Below are positions 17,884-26,902 of a DNA stretch of 64,000 nucleotides, one piece after another. Position 1 is the first letter of the stretch; each line of letters begins with the position of its first letter. The position numbers were made by a program, and so were the translations under genes. Below the pieces are notes generated by a model, which made no database searches, was not told the origin of the DNA, and saw only the letters and a program-made list of their open reading frames with translations. Origin of the DNA: Massilia sp. CFBP 13721 (lineage in GTDB: Bacteria > Pseudomonadota > Gammaproteobacteria > Burkholderiales > Burkholderiaceae_D); contig NZ_JACYUY010000021.1 of assembly GCF_014842025.1 (NCBI RefSeq), forward strand, positions 26,438-90,437, in the 5' to 3' direction.

Positions 17884-18333
17884 ATGAACATCAGCGACAT
17901 CTGCACCATCCAGACCATCAGCTGCGGCCGCGACGAAACCGTGCAGGGCGCGGCGCTGCTGATGCGCAAGCACCACGTGGGCGACCTGGTCGTGGTCGAC
18001 GGCGACGACGGCCAGGCCATCCCGGTCGGCATCGTCACCGACCGCGACATCGTCGTCTCGGTGGTCGCGCTCGGCCTCGATCCGGCCAGCCTGCAGGTCG
18101 GCGACATCATGACCGACGACCTGCTGACCTGCGGCGAGGAAGACGACGTCTACCAGACCATCGAGCACATGCGCCTGCGCGGCATCCGCCGGGTACCGGT
18201 GGTGAACCGCAACGGCGGCCTGGCCGGCATCGTCAGCGCCGACGATTTGCTCGAATTCCTGGCCGAGGAGATGGGCGACCTGTCGCGCATCAGCGGCAGC
18301 CAGCAAGCACACGAGAAGAGGGCGCGTCACTAG
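17884..18333 (+). CDS. Tandem CBS-domain protein
   Basis: A 149-aa protein made of two CBS motifs: residues about 1-62 (MNISDICTIQTISC ... GIVTDRDIVVSVVALG) and about 70-135 (VGDIMTDDLLTCGEEDDVYQ ... GIVSADDLLEFL). Stand-alone CBS pairs bind adenosine nucleotides and act as energy or redox sensors for partner enzymes; no partner is adjacent. I chose the ATG at 17884 because AGGGACC lies before it and the CBS fold begins there. The TAG stop at 18331 is the first base triplet of the following long palindrome. Confidence 0.88.
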   Translation: MNISDICTIQTISCGRDETVQGAALLMRKHHVGDLVVVDGDDGQAIPVGIVTDRDIVVSVVALGLDPASLQVGDIMTDDLLTCGEEDDVYQTIEHMRLRGIRRVPVVNRNGGLAGIVSADDLLEFLAEEMGDLSRISGSQQAHEKRARH

Positions 18334-18434
18334 AGCGCCTGATAACACCCACATGGCGGCGTTGCGCCGTCTCGCCGTACTAGCGTACTGTCTTCGACGG
18401 CGCGCCTTGCCCTGTGGATGTTCTCAGGCGCTCT
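18331..18434 (+). repeat. Long palindromic element, family 2, copy 2
   Basis: The outer arms TAGAGCGCCTGAtAACAcCCACA and their near-perfect reverse complement (ending at 18434) enclose the family core with an inner stem GCGCCGTC...GACGGCGC and an apical GTAC/GTAC. The left arm begins with the stop codon of the CBS gene. Arm sequence differs completely from copies 1 and 3, yet the two arms pair with each other. Confidence 0.72.
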
Positions 18435-18565
18435 AAAATCAGAGCCGGACAGGCTGTCCCGCCGCTCCGCACCAGATTAGTGCGCAGCGGCATCATCCCG
18501 TGCAACCATCTGTTACCATCGCCGCTTGGCGCCGCACAGGCGGTGCATGCTACTGACGGGATGAC

Positions 18566-21316
18566 ATGAATTCGACGAGCTACCAGCGCGGCCTGCCCGC
18601 GCACCTGATCGCGGGCGCCTTTGCCGCGTGCACTTTCCTCGCCGCCGGCACCGTCCTGGGCGCGCCCAAGGCAACCTTACCAAAAGGCGTCACCCTCGGC
18701 GCCTCGGTCGAAGGCATCACCGAATACCGGCTGGCGAACGGCTTGAAGGTACTGCTGTTCCCGGACAACTCGCGTCCCACCGTCACCGTCAACGTCACTT
18801 ACCTGGTCGGCTCGCGCCACGAGAATTATGGCGAGACCGGCATGGCGCACCTGCTCGAACACCTGCTGTTCAAGGGCGCGAAAAGGAACCCCGACATCAC
18901 GCGCCAGTTCGCCGACCGCGGCATGGATTTCAACGGCACCACCTCGCTCGACCGCACCAATTACTACGAAGTATTCCAGGCCTCGCCGGCAAACCTGGAC
19001 TGGGCGCTGCAGATGGAAGCGGACCGCATGACCGGTTCCTTCATCGCCCAAAAGGACCTCGACTCCGAGATGACGGTGGTGCGCAACGAGTTCGAAAGCG
19101 GCGAGAATTCGCCCTCGGGCGTGCTGGTAAAACGCATGCAGAGCATCGCCTACGACTGGCACAGCTATGGCCGCTCGACGATCGGCAACCGCAGCGACAT
19201 CGAGAACGTCAGGATCGCCAACCTGCAGGCGTTTTATCGCACCTGGTACCAGCCCGACAATGCGGTGCTGCTGGTGGCCGGCAAATTCGAACCGAATGCC
19301 ACGCTGGCGAAGATCGCGCGCCAGTTCGGCGCCATCCCGAAACCGGCGCGCACGCTGCCCGCATTCTGGACGGTCGAGCCGACCCAGGATGGCGAGCGCA
19401 GCTTCGCGGTGCGGCGCCAGGGCGACGTCCAGATCGTCATGCTCGGCTACAAGGTGCCGTCCAGCCTGCACGACGACAGCGACGTGATGGCCTTTGCCTC
19501 GGCGATCCTGGGCGACGTGCCGACCGGGCGCCTGCACAAGCAGTTGGTCGAAACCGGCAAGGCGAGCCAGGTGTTCACCTTCGGCGAAACCGGCTATGCG
19601 CCCGGCCTGCAGTACATCGGCGCGGTGGTCAAGAAGGGCGAGCCGCTCGAGCCGGTACGCGCGGCGCTGACCGAGGCGGTCGAGACCTTCGGCGACAAGC
19701 CGCCGACGAACGACGAGATGGCGCGCATCCGCCGCATGTACGAAAACGAGATGGAGCGCAGCCTGAACGATCCGCAGCGCGTCGGCGTGGCGCTGTCGGA
19801 GACGATCGCCTTGGGCGACTGGCGCCTGTTCTTCACCGGCCGCGAGCGCATCAAGACCATCACGCCGGACGAGGTGGCGGGCGTGGCGAAACGCTACTTC
19901 CGGCGCGACAACCGCGTCACCGGTACTTTCCTGCCCGACGACGCGCCGCAGCGCGCCGTGATCCCGCCGGCGCCGAGCGTCGAGAGCATCCTCAAAGAAT
20001 TCAAGCCGCAAGCCTCGACCCTGGTCGCCGAAGACTTCGAGCCGACCCAGGACAACATCATGAAGCGCACCCAGCTCGTCACCAAAGGCGGCGTGAAGCT
20101 GGCGCTGCTGCCGAAGAAGAACCGCGGCGAAGCGGTGACGGTGAACCTGCGCCAGCACATTGGCGACGAGCAGAATTTGTTCGGCAAGGGCGCCGTGCCC
20201 GGACTGACCGGCGCCATGCTGATGCGCGGCACCAGCCGCTACACGCGCGAACAGCTGGCCGACGAATTCGACCGCCTCAAAATCGCCGGCGGCCTGACCC
20301 ATTTCCAGACCACGCGCGAGCACTTGCCGGAAGCCCTGCGCCTGGTTGCGCACGTGCTCAAGGAGCCGGCCTTCCCGGCAGCCGAATTCGAGCAATTGCG
20401 GCGCCAGGCGCTGGTCAGCCTGGAAGCGAGCCGCGCCGAGCCGCAGGCGCTGGCCGCGCGTGCGCTGGCGCGCCATTTCGACCTGTACCCGAAGGGCGAC
20501 GTGCGCCACGCGAACAGTTTCGACGAAGACCTGGCCGAACTGAACGCGGCGCGCCTCGAGGACCTGCGCGCCTTCCACCGCGAGTTCTACGGCAGCGTGC
20601 CGGCCGAGATGGCGATCGTCGGCGACTTCGATGCGGCCGCCATCGCGCCGCTGGTGGACGAATTGTTCGGCGCCTGGCGTGCACCGGCCAACGTGGCGCC
20701 GGTGCTGCGCCGCCACGCCGACATCGCCCCCTTGAAGACCACGCTCGACACGCCGGACAAGGAAAACGGCTTTTATACCGCGCGCCTGAACCTCGACCTG
20801 AACATCGACGACCCGGACTATCCGGCCCTGATGCTGGCCAATTACATCTTCGGCGAGGGCGGCCTGCGCTCGCGCCTGATGGACCGCATCCGCCAGAAGG
20901 ATGGCCTGTCGTATGGCGGCGGCTCGCAGCTGGACGCCGGCGACCTCGACCGCGCCGGCACCTTCGGCATCAGCGCCATCGCCGCGCCACAGAACCTGGG
21001 GCGGCTCGACGCCGCCATTCGCGCCGAACTGGCGCGCGCGGTGAAGGATGGCTTTACCGCGCTTGAGCTGGCCGGCGCCAAATCGGGCCTGATGCAGCAG
21101 CGCCAGCAGACGCGCGCCGAGGACGGTGCCGTCGCCGCCGGCTGGACCGCCTACCTGTACCGCGACCGCACCTACGACTGGTCGCGCCAGTTCGAAGCGA
21201 AGCTGATGGCCGTCACGCTGGCGCAGCTGAACGCCGCTTTCCGCAAGGCGATCGACCCGGCGCAGCTGTCGGTGGTGATGGCGGGCGACCAGAGCAAGGT
21301 AAAGTCCGCGCCATGA
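18566..21316 (+). CDS. M16 family zinc metallopeptidase (two-domain, pitrilysin-like)
   Basis: A 916-aa exported protease. The N-terminus has a hydrophobic stretch (about residues 13-32) consistent with a signal peptide, so it is predicted to be periplasmic. The inverted zinc motif HLLEH is at 95-99, with the downstream glutamate in NEFESGENSP about 80 residues later. The protein has two M16 halves: residues about 50-470 are catalytic, and about 490-900 form an inactive-type domain without HxxEH that contains GTSRYTREQLADEF and YPALMLANYIFGEGGLRSRL. Such proteins degrade small peptides. It is likely monocistronic. Confidence 0.9.
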   Translation: MNSTSYQRGLPAHLIAGAFAACTFLAAGTVLGAPKATLPKGVTLGASVEGITEYRLANGLKVLLFPDNSRPTVTVNVTYLVGSRHENYGETGMAHLLEHLLFKGAKRNPDITRQFADRGMDFNGTTSLDRTNYYEVFQASPANLDWALQMEADRMTGSFIAQKDLDSEMTVVRNEFESGENSPSGVLVKRMQSIAYDWHSYGRSTIGNRSDIENVRIANLQAFYRTWYQPDNAVLLVAGKFEPNATLAKIARQFGAIPKPARTLPAFWTVEPTQDGERSFAVRRQGDVQIVMLGYKVPSSLHDDSDVMAFASAILGDVPTGRLHKQLVETGKASQVFTFGETGYAPGLQYIGAVVKKGEPLEPVRAALTEAVETFGDKPPTNDEMARIRRMYENEMERSLNDPQRVGVALSETIALGDWRLFFTGRERIKTITPDEVAGVAKRYFRRDNRVTGTFLPDDAPQRAVIPPAPSVESILKEFKPQASTLVAEDFEPTQDNIMKRTQLVTKGGVKLALLPKKNRGEAVTVNLRQHIGDEQNLFGKGAVPGLTGAMLMRGTSRYTREQLADEFDRLKIAGGLTHFQTTREHLPEALRLVAHVLKEPAFPAAEFEQLRRQALVSLEASRAEPQALAARALARHFDLYPKGDVRHANSFDEDLAELNAARLEDLRAFHREFYGSVPAEMAIVGDFDAAAIAPLVDELFGAWRAPANVAPVLRRHADIAPLKTTLDTPDKENGFYTARLNLDLNIDDPDYPALMLANYIFGEGGLRSRLMDRIRQKDGLSYGGGSQLDAGDLDRAGTFGISAIAAPQNLGRLDAAIRAELARAVKDGFTALELAGAKSGLMQQRQQTRAEDGAVAAGWTAYLYRDRTYDWSRQFEAKLMAVTLAQLNAAFRKAIDPAQLSVVMAGDQSKVKSAP

Positions 21317-21327
21317 ACTGCACCTCT

Positions 21328-21356
21328 TGGTGAATCCACACCGGGACGTTAGAATG
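21328..21356 (+). promoter_or_regulatory. Probable sigma-70 promoter of the SDR gene
   Basis: TTGGTG (21328-21333), 17-bp spacer, TAGAAT (21351-21356). The -10 lies 54 bp before the ATG at 21411. Confidence 0.55.
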
Positions 21357-21410
21357 TTGCTCTTTGGAATTATCCAGCAACAAGCGTCGGTGATGAGGTA
21401 GGAGCAGTTC

Positions 21411-22208
21411 ATGAAGGGCAAGAAAGTGCAGGAGCAGCAGATTCCGGCCGGCGTGTCGTTCGCCGGCAAGGTCGTGCTGGTGACGGGCGCCGCCAGCGGC
21501 ATCGGCCGCGCGGTGGCGCTCGCCTTTGGCCGGGCCGGCGCCGCGGTGGTGGTGGCCGACGTCGCCGTCGATGGCGGCCATTCGACCGCGGCGATGATCG
21601 TCGAGGGCGGCGGCAAGGCGCTGTTCGTGGCGACCGACGTCACGCAGGGGAGTGAGGTGGCGGCGATGGTCGACAAGACCGTCCAGCGCTACGGCCGCCT
21701 CGACTGCGCCGTCAACAGCGCCGGGCTGTTCGAGGAGGGCAGCACGCTGGCCGAACTCGACGAGGCGGTCTACGACCGCGTCATGGACGTCAACGTCAAG
21801 GGCGCCTGGCTGTCGATGAAATACCAGCTGCGCCAGATGGGCCAGCAGGGCAGCGGCGCGATCGTCAACCTGTCGTCGGCCTTTGGCGCGGTCGGCGCGC
21901 CGGGGCAGGGCGTCTACGCCGCCAGCAAGCACGCGCTGGCCGGACTGACCAAGAGCGCGGCGCTCGAGCACGCCAGGGACGGTATCCGCGTCAACGCGGT
22001 GTGCGCGGGCGCGGTGCGCACGCCGATGCTGGCGCGTGCGGTCGGGCGCGAGCCGGCGCTGGAAAAGAAGCTGCGCGCGGCGCATCCGATGGGGCGTTTC
22101 GCCGAGCCGGCCGAGATCGCGCATGCGGTGTTGTGGCTGTGCTCGGAGCAGGCGTCGTTCGTGACCGGGCATGAGTTGTCGGTCGATGGTGGGTTTACCG
22201 CGATCTGA
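21411..22208 (+). CDS. Short-chain dehydrogenase/reductase
   Basis: Classical NAD(P)-dependent SDR of 265 aa. The Rossmann motif TGAASGIGR is at 25-33, NSAG (in place of the usual NNAG) at about 102-105, and the catalytic Ser in LSSAFGA at about 154-160. The catalytic Tyr169 and Lys173 are in YAASK. The C-terminus FVTGHELSVDGGFTAI is typical. Asp50 after the second strand (VVVAD) suggests NAD rather than NADP. The substrate cannot be inferred from sequence or neighbours. Confidence 0.9.
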   Translation: MKGKKVQEQQIPAGVSFAGKVVLVTGAASGIGRAVALAFGRAGAAVVVADVAVDGGHSTAAMIVEGGGKALFVATDVTQGSEVAAMVDKTVQRYGRLDCAVNSAGLFEEGSTLAELDEAVYDRVMDVNVKGAWLSMKYQLRQMGQQGSGAIVNLSSAFGAVGAPGQGVYAASKHALAGLTKSAALEHARDGIRVNAVCAGAVRTPMLARAVGREPALEKKLRAAHPMGRFAEPAEIAHAVLWLCSEQASFVTGHELSVDGGFTAI

Positions 22209-22238
22209 TACTCGCCGCGTCCTGGTCCGTTGAACACC

Positions 22239-22381
22239 GTAGGGTGGGCGGGTCCCCCGCCCACGCGGTGATCGTTAGCAGCAAGATCATCCGGCACGAG
22301 AGCGGAGCCGCCAACGATCACCGCGTGGGCGGCGCATACGGTATTACGACGCAACGTTGCGGGTGGAGCCGCCCACCCTAC
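22239..22381. repeat. Inverted pair of GTAG-type REP palindromes, right member with long loop
   Basis: The plus-strand member at 22239-22267 has stem GTGGGCGGG/CCCGCCCAC. The minus-strand member at 22321-22381 keeps GTGGGCGGC/GCCGCCCAC but with a loop of about 40 nt, as at 602-661. The inner flanks GGTGATCGTTAG and CCAACGATCACC also pair. With the next element this fills the 316-bp gap; I see no coding sequence there. Confidence 0.75.
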
Positions 22382-22497
22382 GAGTTTGTGAAAAAAACGC
22401 CATGGCGGCGTTGCATCGTCTCGCCGTACCCTCGTACTGTCTTCGACGATGCGCCGGGCGGCCGTATCCCTTGCCCTGACGATTTTTTCACAAACTC
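22382..22497 (+). repeat. Long palindromic element, family 2, copy 3
   Basis: The outer arms GAGTTTGTGAAAAAA (22382-22396) and their reverse complement (ending at 22497) enclose the core with inner stem GCATCGTC...GACGATGC and apical GTAC/GTAC. About 13 extra bases (GGGCGGCCGTATC) lie in the right half. It is fused directly to the CTAC end of the preceding REP, the same junction as copy 1. Confidence 0.72.
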
Positions 22498-22524
22498 TAC
22501 GGGTATGCCAGAGACAGCGCGGCT

Positions 22525-23595
22525 TCACTTCGGCCGCGGCGCCTTCAACTTCGCCGCCGGCGGCACCACGCGGCCGGCGCGGATGTCCTGCACGGTCTGC
22601 GCCACGGCCCGCGCCACGTTGCGCACTTCTTCCTGGACGTCGGTATCGCGGTCGAGCGTCTCGTGGCTGTCGGCGTAGGATTCGTAGTAGCCGATGAAGC
22701 GGTCGAGCGCACCGAAGCTGCCCGAGTCCACCAGTCCCATCCAGTTCAGCCAGTCCGACAGCGAGCGGCGCGTGCCTTCGATGCCGGCGACGTCGCCGTG
22801 CACGACCACGCCAAAGGCGCGGCCCGCCAGGTGCTTCGGATAATCCCAGCCGGCCAGTTCCATCTCCTTGGCCATCATCGCGTCCTTGCCCTGGGTCGAG
22901 CTGGGATCGGGGTTGCCGCCGTCGGCGCAGACCAGGCGGTCGATCATCAGTTTCAGGGTGGAGGGCGTCTGGTACCAGTAGACCGGGGTCAGGATGATGA
23001 CGCCGTGCGCGGCCACCCAGCGTTCGTAGATCTCGTTCATCCAGTCGCCGGTCTGGCGCTCGGCGTGGTTCGGATAGCAGCTGCACGGCCAGTGGCACAG
23101 CGGCATCGCGGTCGAGGCGCAGGCTTTGCAGGGGTGGATGTGGCGGTCGTAGTCGGAGGTCAGGCGCGACAGGTCGAGCAGGTCGGCCTCGACGCCGCAT
23201 GTGGCCAGCGTGTCGCGCGCGATCTTGGTCAGGCGCCAGGACTTCGACATCTCGCCGGGGCAGCTGCCGTCGTTGCGGGCGGAGGCGTTGATGAGCAGGA
23301 TGCGGCTGGGCGTATCGGGCTTCTTCTGGTGGATTTCGGCGGCGAGGAGACGGTCGCGCGCGGCCTTCCATTCGATCGACAGGTCGTAGTCGGGATCGGC
23401 GAAGCCGACGCCCGCCTTGAGCGTGCGCGGCGCCTTGCGCTTGTCCTGGTAGGCCTGCCAGGCGACTTCCTCGACGGCGGCCAGTTCGTTCGACACTTCC
23501 TGGTAGGCCGGGTCGAAAAAGCCGTCCATGAATTTGCGGCGGAACTCGTCGCGCTCCAGCCGTGGTGGCGCCTGCCCCGTGCGAACCGTTGTCAT
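22525..23595 (-). CDS. Flavodoxin-like FMN-dependent NAD(P)H oxidoreductase
   Basis: A 356-aa protein with an N-terminal extension of about 110 residues (MTTVRTGQAPPRLERDEFRR...) before an NADPH-dependent FMN reductase/flavodoxin fold. Motifs of the fold are RILLINASARNDGSCPGEMS (phosphate-binding loop), IHPCKACAS, and VIILTPVYWYQTPSTLKLMI followed by DRL. Cysteines cluster at CKACAS and CHWPCSCY. The start is the ATG preceded by AAGGG with 6-nt spacing. The C-terminus is Lys/Pro-rich. It could reduce quinones or other small molecules; no partner is adjacent. Confidence 0.82.
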   Translation of the reverse strand: MTTVRTGQAPPRLERDEFRRKFMDGFFDPAYQEVSNELAAVEEVAWQAYQDKRKAPRTLKAGVGFADPDYDLSIEWKAARDRLLAAEIHQKKPDTPSRILLINASARNDGSCPGEMSKSWRLTKIARDTLATCGVEADLLDLSRLTSDYDRHIHPCKACASTAMPLCHWPCSCYPNHAERQTGDWMNEIYERWVAAHGVIILTPVYWYQTPSTLKLMIDRLVCADGGNPDPSSTQGKDAMMAKEMELAGWDYPKHLAGRAFGVVVHGDVAGIEGTRRSLSDWLNWMGLVDSGSFGALDRFIGYYESYADSHETLDRDTDVQEEVRNVARAVAQTVQDIRAGRVVPPAAKLKAPRPK

Positions 23596-23674
23596 ATGCA
23601 TCCCTTCATGATGAAGGCCGATTATCGGCAATGCCCATCGGTGGCGATGTGCGCTGGCGTACGGTCGCGGAAAT

Positions 23675-23713
23675 AAAAAAAGCGGGCGGCGCCAATGGCG
23701 TTCGCCCGCTTTT
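23675..23713 (-). terminator. Rho-independent terminator of the TPR gene
   Basis: Read on the minus strand: AAAAGCGGGCG ... CGCCCGCTTTTTTT, with an inner GCC/GGC pairing in the loop. It lies directly after the stop codon of the gene at 23730-25070. Confidence 0.85.
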
Positions 23714-23729
23714 CAGTACCGGTAGAAGC

Positions 23730-25070
23730 TTACTTCACTGGCGCCGGTGCCACGGTCGTCGTCGACGCCGTGGTCGCCGTTGCAGTGGCGCCGGTTGGCT
23801 GGCGCAGGGTCATGACCCAGACGCGCGCCACATCCGACAGGCCGCCGCCGGCCTTGACGCTTTCGAAGGTCTTGATCGCTTCGTCCTTCTGGCCGGCCTT
23901 GGCCTGGGCCGCGCCGAGGCGCAGCTTGGCTTCGTCCGGCTGCTTCAGGCCGCCCTTGGCGATCCCTTGCTGGATGAAGCCGATGCCCTTGTCGTGCTGG
24001 CCCATCGTCGAGTAGGCCCAGCCGAGGTTGACCAGGCCGGCGCCGGTCTTCGCCTTGGCGGCCGAGGCTTCGCCGGCGGCGATGTTTTTCGCATCGTCGG
24101 CGGCGCCTTTCTCGGCGCGGGCGCGCAGGGCGTTGTGGGCCTTGGCATTGCCGCCCTTGCCCAGCACGCCTGCCGAGTAGCCGGCATCCAGCACGTTCTT
24201 CGCTTCGGTCGGGAAGCCGTCGCGCAGGGCGGTTTCGGCCAGGTCGACGTAATCTTCCTCGCGCAGCGTCTTCATGGTGCCGAAGTAGAGGCGCAGCACC
24301 GGCAGGTAGTTGTCCTGGTTGAAGCCCGGCTTGCGGATCACGCCCACGCGAATCAGTTCGCCCCAGTATTCGTCGCTCGGGTAGTAGCTCACCAGCTTCT
24401 GGACGGCGCTCTCGTAGGCGGCCGTATCCTTGGTCTCGTGCGCGGCGCTCATGAACAGTTTCAGGTCTTCCTGCGACGGGGTCTTGCCGGCCTTTTCGGT
24501 GTCGGCGATCAGCTGCTGCAGCTGGGTCTTGGCGCCGGCATAGTCCTTGTTCAGGTACTGGGAGCGGATCTGTAGCGGACGGGCCTCGGCCATGTTGCCG
24601 CCCAGCGATTCAAAACGCTTGAGCTGTTCGTTGGCGGCGGCGTAGTTCTTGGCGTTGTACTGGATGTTGGCGATGGCCAGCACCAGCTTGGCCTGGTTTT
24701 CCTTCGACTCGAAGCCCGAATTGACGACTTCTTCGGCCGAGGTCAGGATGGCCTGCTCGTTGTTGGTCATCGAGGCATGCGCCATCTTGATCCGGTTCAG
24801 GATGTAGTTCTCGTACGGCGTCTTGTTTGGAATCGCATCGGCCTGGGCGATGCGGGTCTGCAGTTCGGCCGCATTCTTGGCGGCGATCAGCTGCTGGATG
24901 GCGTTCGAGTCGAGCAGCTTGAACAGCTCCGGACGCACCGTGTTGGCCGGCGCGGCTGCTGCGGGCGCTGCCTGCTTCTGGGCGTGGGCGCTCGTCATCA
25001 GGGCAGGCGCGGTGTTCAGGCCGACGGCAGCCAGCAGCAGGCACAGGCGAGCAAGGCGGAAATGGGACAT
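23730..25070 (-). CDS. Exported tetratricopeptide-repeat protein
   Basis: A 446-aa protein with a Sec signal peptide (MSHFRLARLCLLLAAVGLNT ... SAHAQ, about residues 1-31). A helical Ala/Lys-rich body follows with several TPR-like units, for example around NYAAANEQLKRFESLGG and GLVNLGWAYSTMGQHDKGIG. The tail is Ala/Thr-rich. It is predicted to be periplasmic. I chose the ATG at 25070 because the signal peptide begins there and AAGGATCAC precedes it. TPR proteins of this type usually serve as scaffolds; the partner is unknown. Confidence 0.78.
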   Translation of the reverse strand: MSHFRLARLCLLLAAVGLNTAPALMTSAHAQKQAAPAAAAPANTVRPELFKLLDSNAIQQLIAAKNAAELQTRIAQADAIPNKTPYENYILNRIKMAHASMTNNEQAILTSAEEVVNSGFESKENQAKLVLAIANIQYNAKNYAAANEQLKRFESLGGNMAEARPLQIRSQYLNKDYAGAKTQLQQLIADTEKAGKTPSQEDLKLFMSAAHETKDTAAYESAVQKLVSYYPSDEYWGELIRVGVIRKPGFNQDNYLPVLRLYFGTMKTLREEDYVDLAETALRDGFPTEAKNVLDAGYSAGVLGKGGNAKAHNALRARAEKGAADDAKNIAAGEASAAKAKTGAGLVNLGWAYSTMGQHDKGIGFIQQGIAKGGLKQPDEAKLRLGAAQAKAGQKDEAIKTFESVKAGGGLSDVARVWVMTLRQPTGATATATTASTTTVAPAPVK

Positions 25071-25293
25071 GAGTGATCCTTCTAAAAAGATGAGCGGAGA
25101 AAAACAAGAAATGCGATCCGCGGCAAGATGGCGTTTTTGCCAAGCTTGAGCAAACGGGCATTGTCCCATAATTGGTGCCCGGACGGCGGCACCCTGCGCC
25201 GCAATTGTGCCGCAGGAAGGGCGCTGCCGGGGCCGGCGTTACATTGCGTTACCGTGTTTCAAACACGATAAGGCAAGCCACGCCGGCGCTCCT

Positions 25294-26898
25294 TCAGAAA
25301 CCCGGCACCGGGCACTGGCCGCTCGCTTCGATCTCGCCCGCCAGCCAGGCATTGACGGCGGCCAGGGCGGGGGCGGCGAAGCCATAGGTCATCAGGGCCG
25401 GCGCGTCGAAGTCGAGCGCCTGGTAGGGGTTCCACAGCGCCAGGTGCAGGTCGGGATGCCAGCTTGCGCGCAGGGCCGGGTCGTAGCGGCGGCGCGAGGT
25501 CGAGGCCAGGATCGTGAAGCGGCCATCCTGCGGCAGCGCGCGCCAGTCGAAGCCGGCGGGGTCGGCAAAGGTGACCAGCTCGACCTCGAACAGTTGCGCC
25601 AGCGAGGCGGCGATGGCAGCCGCCGGCACACCGGCTTCCGAGACGCCGTCGCTGACCACGTCCTGGCGCGCCACCAGCCGGATGCGGGCGCCGGGCGCGG
25701 GACGGCGCACGGCGCCGCGGCTGCTCAGGCCGCGCTGCCAGGCGCGCGCCATCAGGGCGCGGTCGGCGTCGTCGGTGGAGTAGATCGGCGCTTCATCCGG
25801 ACCAGGCGCGGCACCAGGCGCGGCATCGGTCATGACCTCGCAACTGGCCGCAGCGGTAACGCCCGCCGCCGCGATGCCCGCCGCCGGACGCGCTGTGCCG
25901 CCGGCTGGATACGCCGCCGCCAGCTTGTCCAGCCGCGCCAGGCGTGCCTCCACTTCGGCCAGCGGCAATTCGCCCGACTCGATCGCGGCGGCGATCGCGG
26001 CAACCGTCTCCTCCTGGTTTTCGCGCGAACCGATCGCCATCACCATGTCGGCGCCCGCAACCAGCGCACGCACGGCGGCCTGGCCGACGCCGTAGCGGTG
26101 CGCGATCGCGTGCATGTCCATGCCGTCGGTAATGACCACGCCCTGGTAATTCCACTGTTCGCGCAGGATGCCGCTCAGGATGGTGCGCGACATCGTCGCC
26201 GGATAGTCGGCGTCGAGCGCGGGGTAGACGATGTGGGCGGTCATCATCGCCGGTGCAGGGTGTCCACCCCGGGTTCCCTGGGCCGCCATGCGGAAGGGCG
26301 CGAACTCGAAGCGTTCCAGTTCCGCCAGCGGCTTGTCGACGGTCGGCAGCGCCCGGTGCGAGTCGACGTGGGTGTCGCCATGGCCGGGGAAGTGCTTCAC
26401 GCAGCAGGCCACGCCCTCAAGCTCGCTGCCTGCCATCCAGGCCAGGGCAATGCGCGTGGCCGTGTCGGGATCGGCGCCGAAAGAGCGCTCGGCGATCACG
26501 GGATTGTGCGGGTTGTTGTTCAGGTCCAGCACCGGCGCGAAGTTCCAGTTGAAACCGAGCGAGCGCACCGCGCGCGCCACGGCGGCGCCAACCTCGCGCG
26601 CCAGCTCGGGATCGTTGGCCGCGCCCAGCGCCATCGCCGACGGCGGCGCGGGCACCCAGGTCGAACGCACCACGGCGCCGCCTTCCTGGTCGAGCGCGAT
26701 CAGGGCTTGCGGCCCCATGACGTCGCGCAGGCCGGCGGTAAGACGTGTCAGCTGCGCCGCATCCGTCATGTTCTGGCGGAACAGGCAGGCGCCGCGTACG
26801 CGGTTATTTTTCAGGAAAGCGGCGGTGTCTTCGTCCAGTTCGGTGCCGAACAGGCGCACCATGATCAGCTGTCCGGCGAGTTGTCTCAGGTCGTCCAT
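25294..26898 (-). CDS. Glycoside hydrolase family 3 beta-N-acetylhexosaminidase, extended form
   Basis: A 534-aa cytoplasmic enzyme. Residues 1 to about 340 form the NagZ-like barrel: ALDQEGG (about 68-74), the loop KHFPGHGDTHVDSH (168-181) carrying the His-Asp acid/base dyad of GH3 hexosaminidases, and the nucleophile Asp258 in ITDGMDM. NagZ of E. coli ends near residue 341. Here about 190 more residues follow, with a low-complexity Ala/Gly/Pro linker (about 330-375) and a C-terminal domain like that of two-domain GH3 enzymes. It is the last gene of the GlcNAc operon, 4 bp after the SIS gene. It probably releases GlcNAc from chitobiose- or muropeptide-derived sugars for the upstream enzymes. 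Confidence 0.88.
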   Translation of the reverse strand: MDDLRQLAGQLIMVRLFGTELDEDTAAFLKNNRVRGACLFRQNMTDAAQLTRLTAGLRDVMGPQALIALDQEGGAVVRSTWVPAPPSAMALGAANDPELAREVGAAVARAVRSLGFNWNFAPVLDLNNNPHNPVIAERSFGADPDTATRIALAWMAGSELEGVACCVKHFPGHGDTHVDSHRALPTVDKPLAELERFEFAPFRMAAQGTRGGHPAPAMMTAHIVYPALDADYPATMSRTILSGILREQWNYQGVVITDGMDMHAIAHRYGVGQAAVRALVAGADMVMAIGSRENQEETVAAIAAAIESGELPLAEVEARLARLDKLAAAYPAGGTARPAAGIAAAGVTAAASCEVMTDAAPGAAPGPDEAPIYSTDDADRALMARAWQRGLSSRGAVRRPAPGARIRLVARQDVVSDGVSEAGVPAAAIAASLAQLFEVELVTFADPAGFDWRALPQDGRFTILASTSRRRYDPALRASWHPDLHLALWNPYQALDFDAPALMTYGFAAPALAAVNAWLAGEIEASGQCPVPGF

Positions 26899-26902
26899 GG
26901 CG

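Noticed and set aside
18677..21676. 999-codon open frame on the minus strand opposite the M16 peptidase gene
   Set aside because: It is the shadow of a high-GC gene: antisense codons of GNC/GNG-rich sequence lack stops. Its composition is Arg/His/Gln/Val-rich with no recognisable domain, while the plus strand encodes a complete M16 protein.
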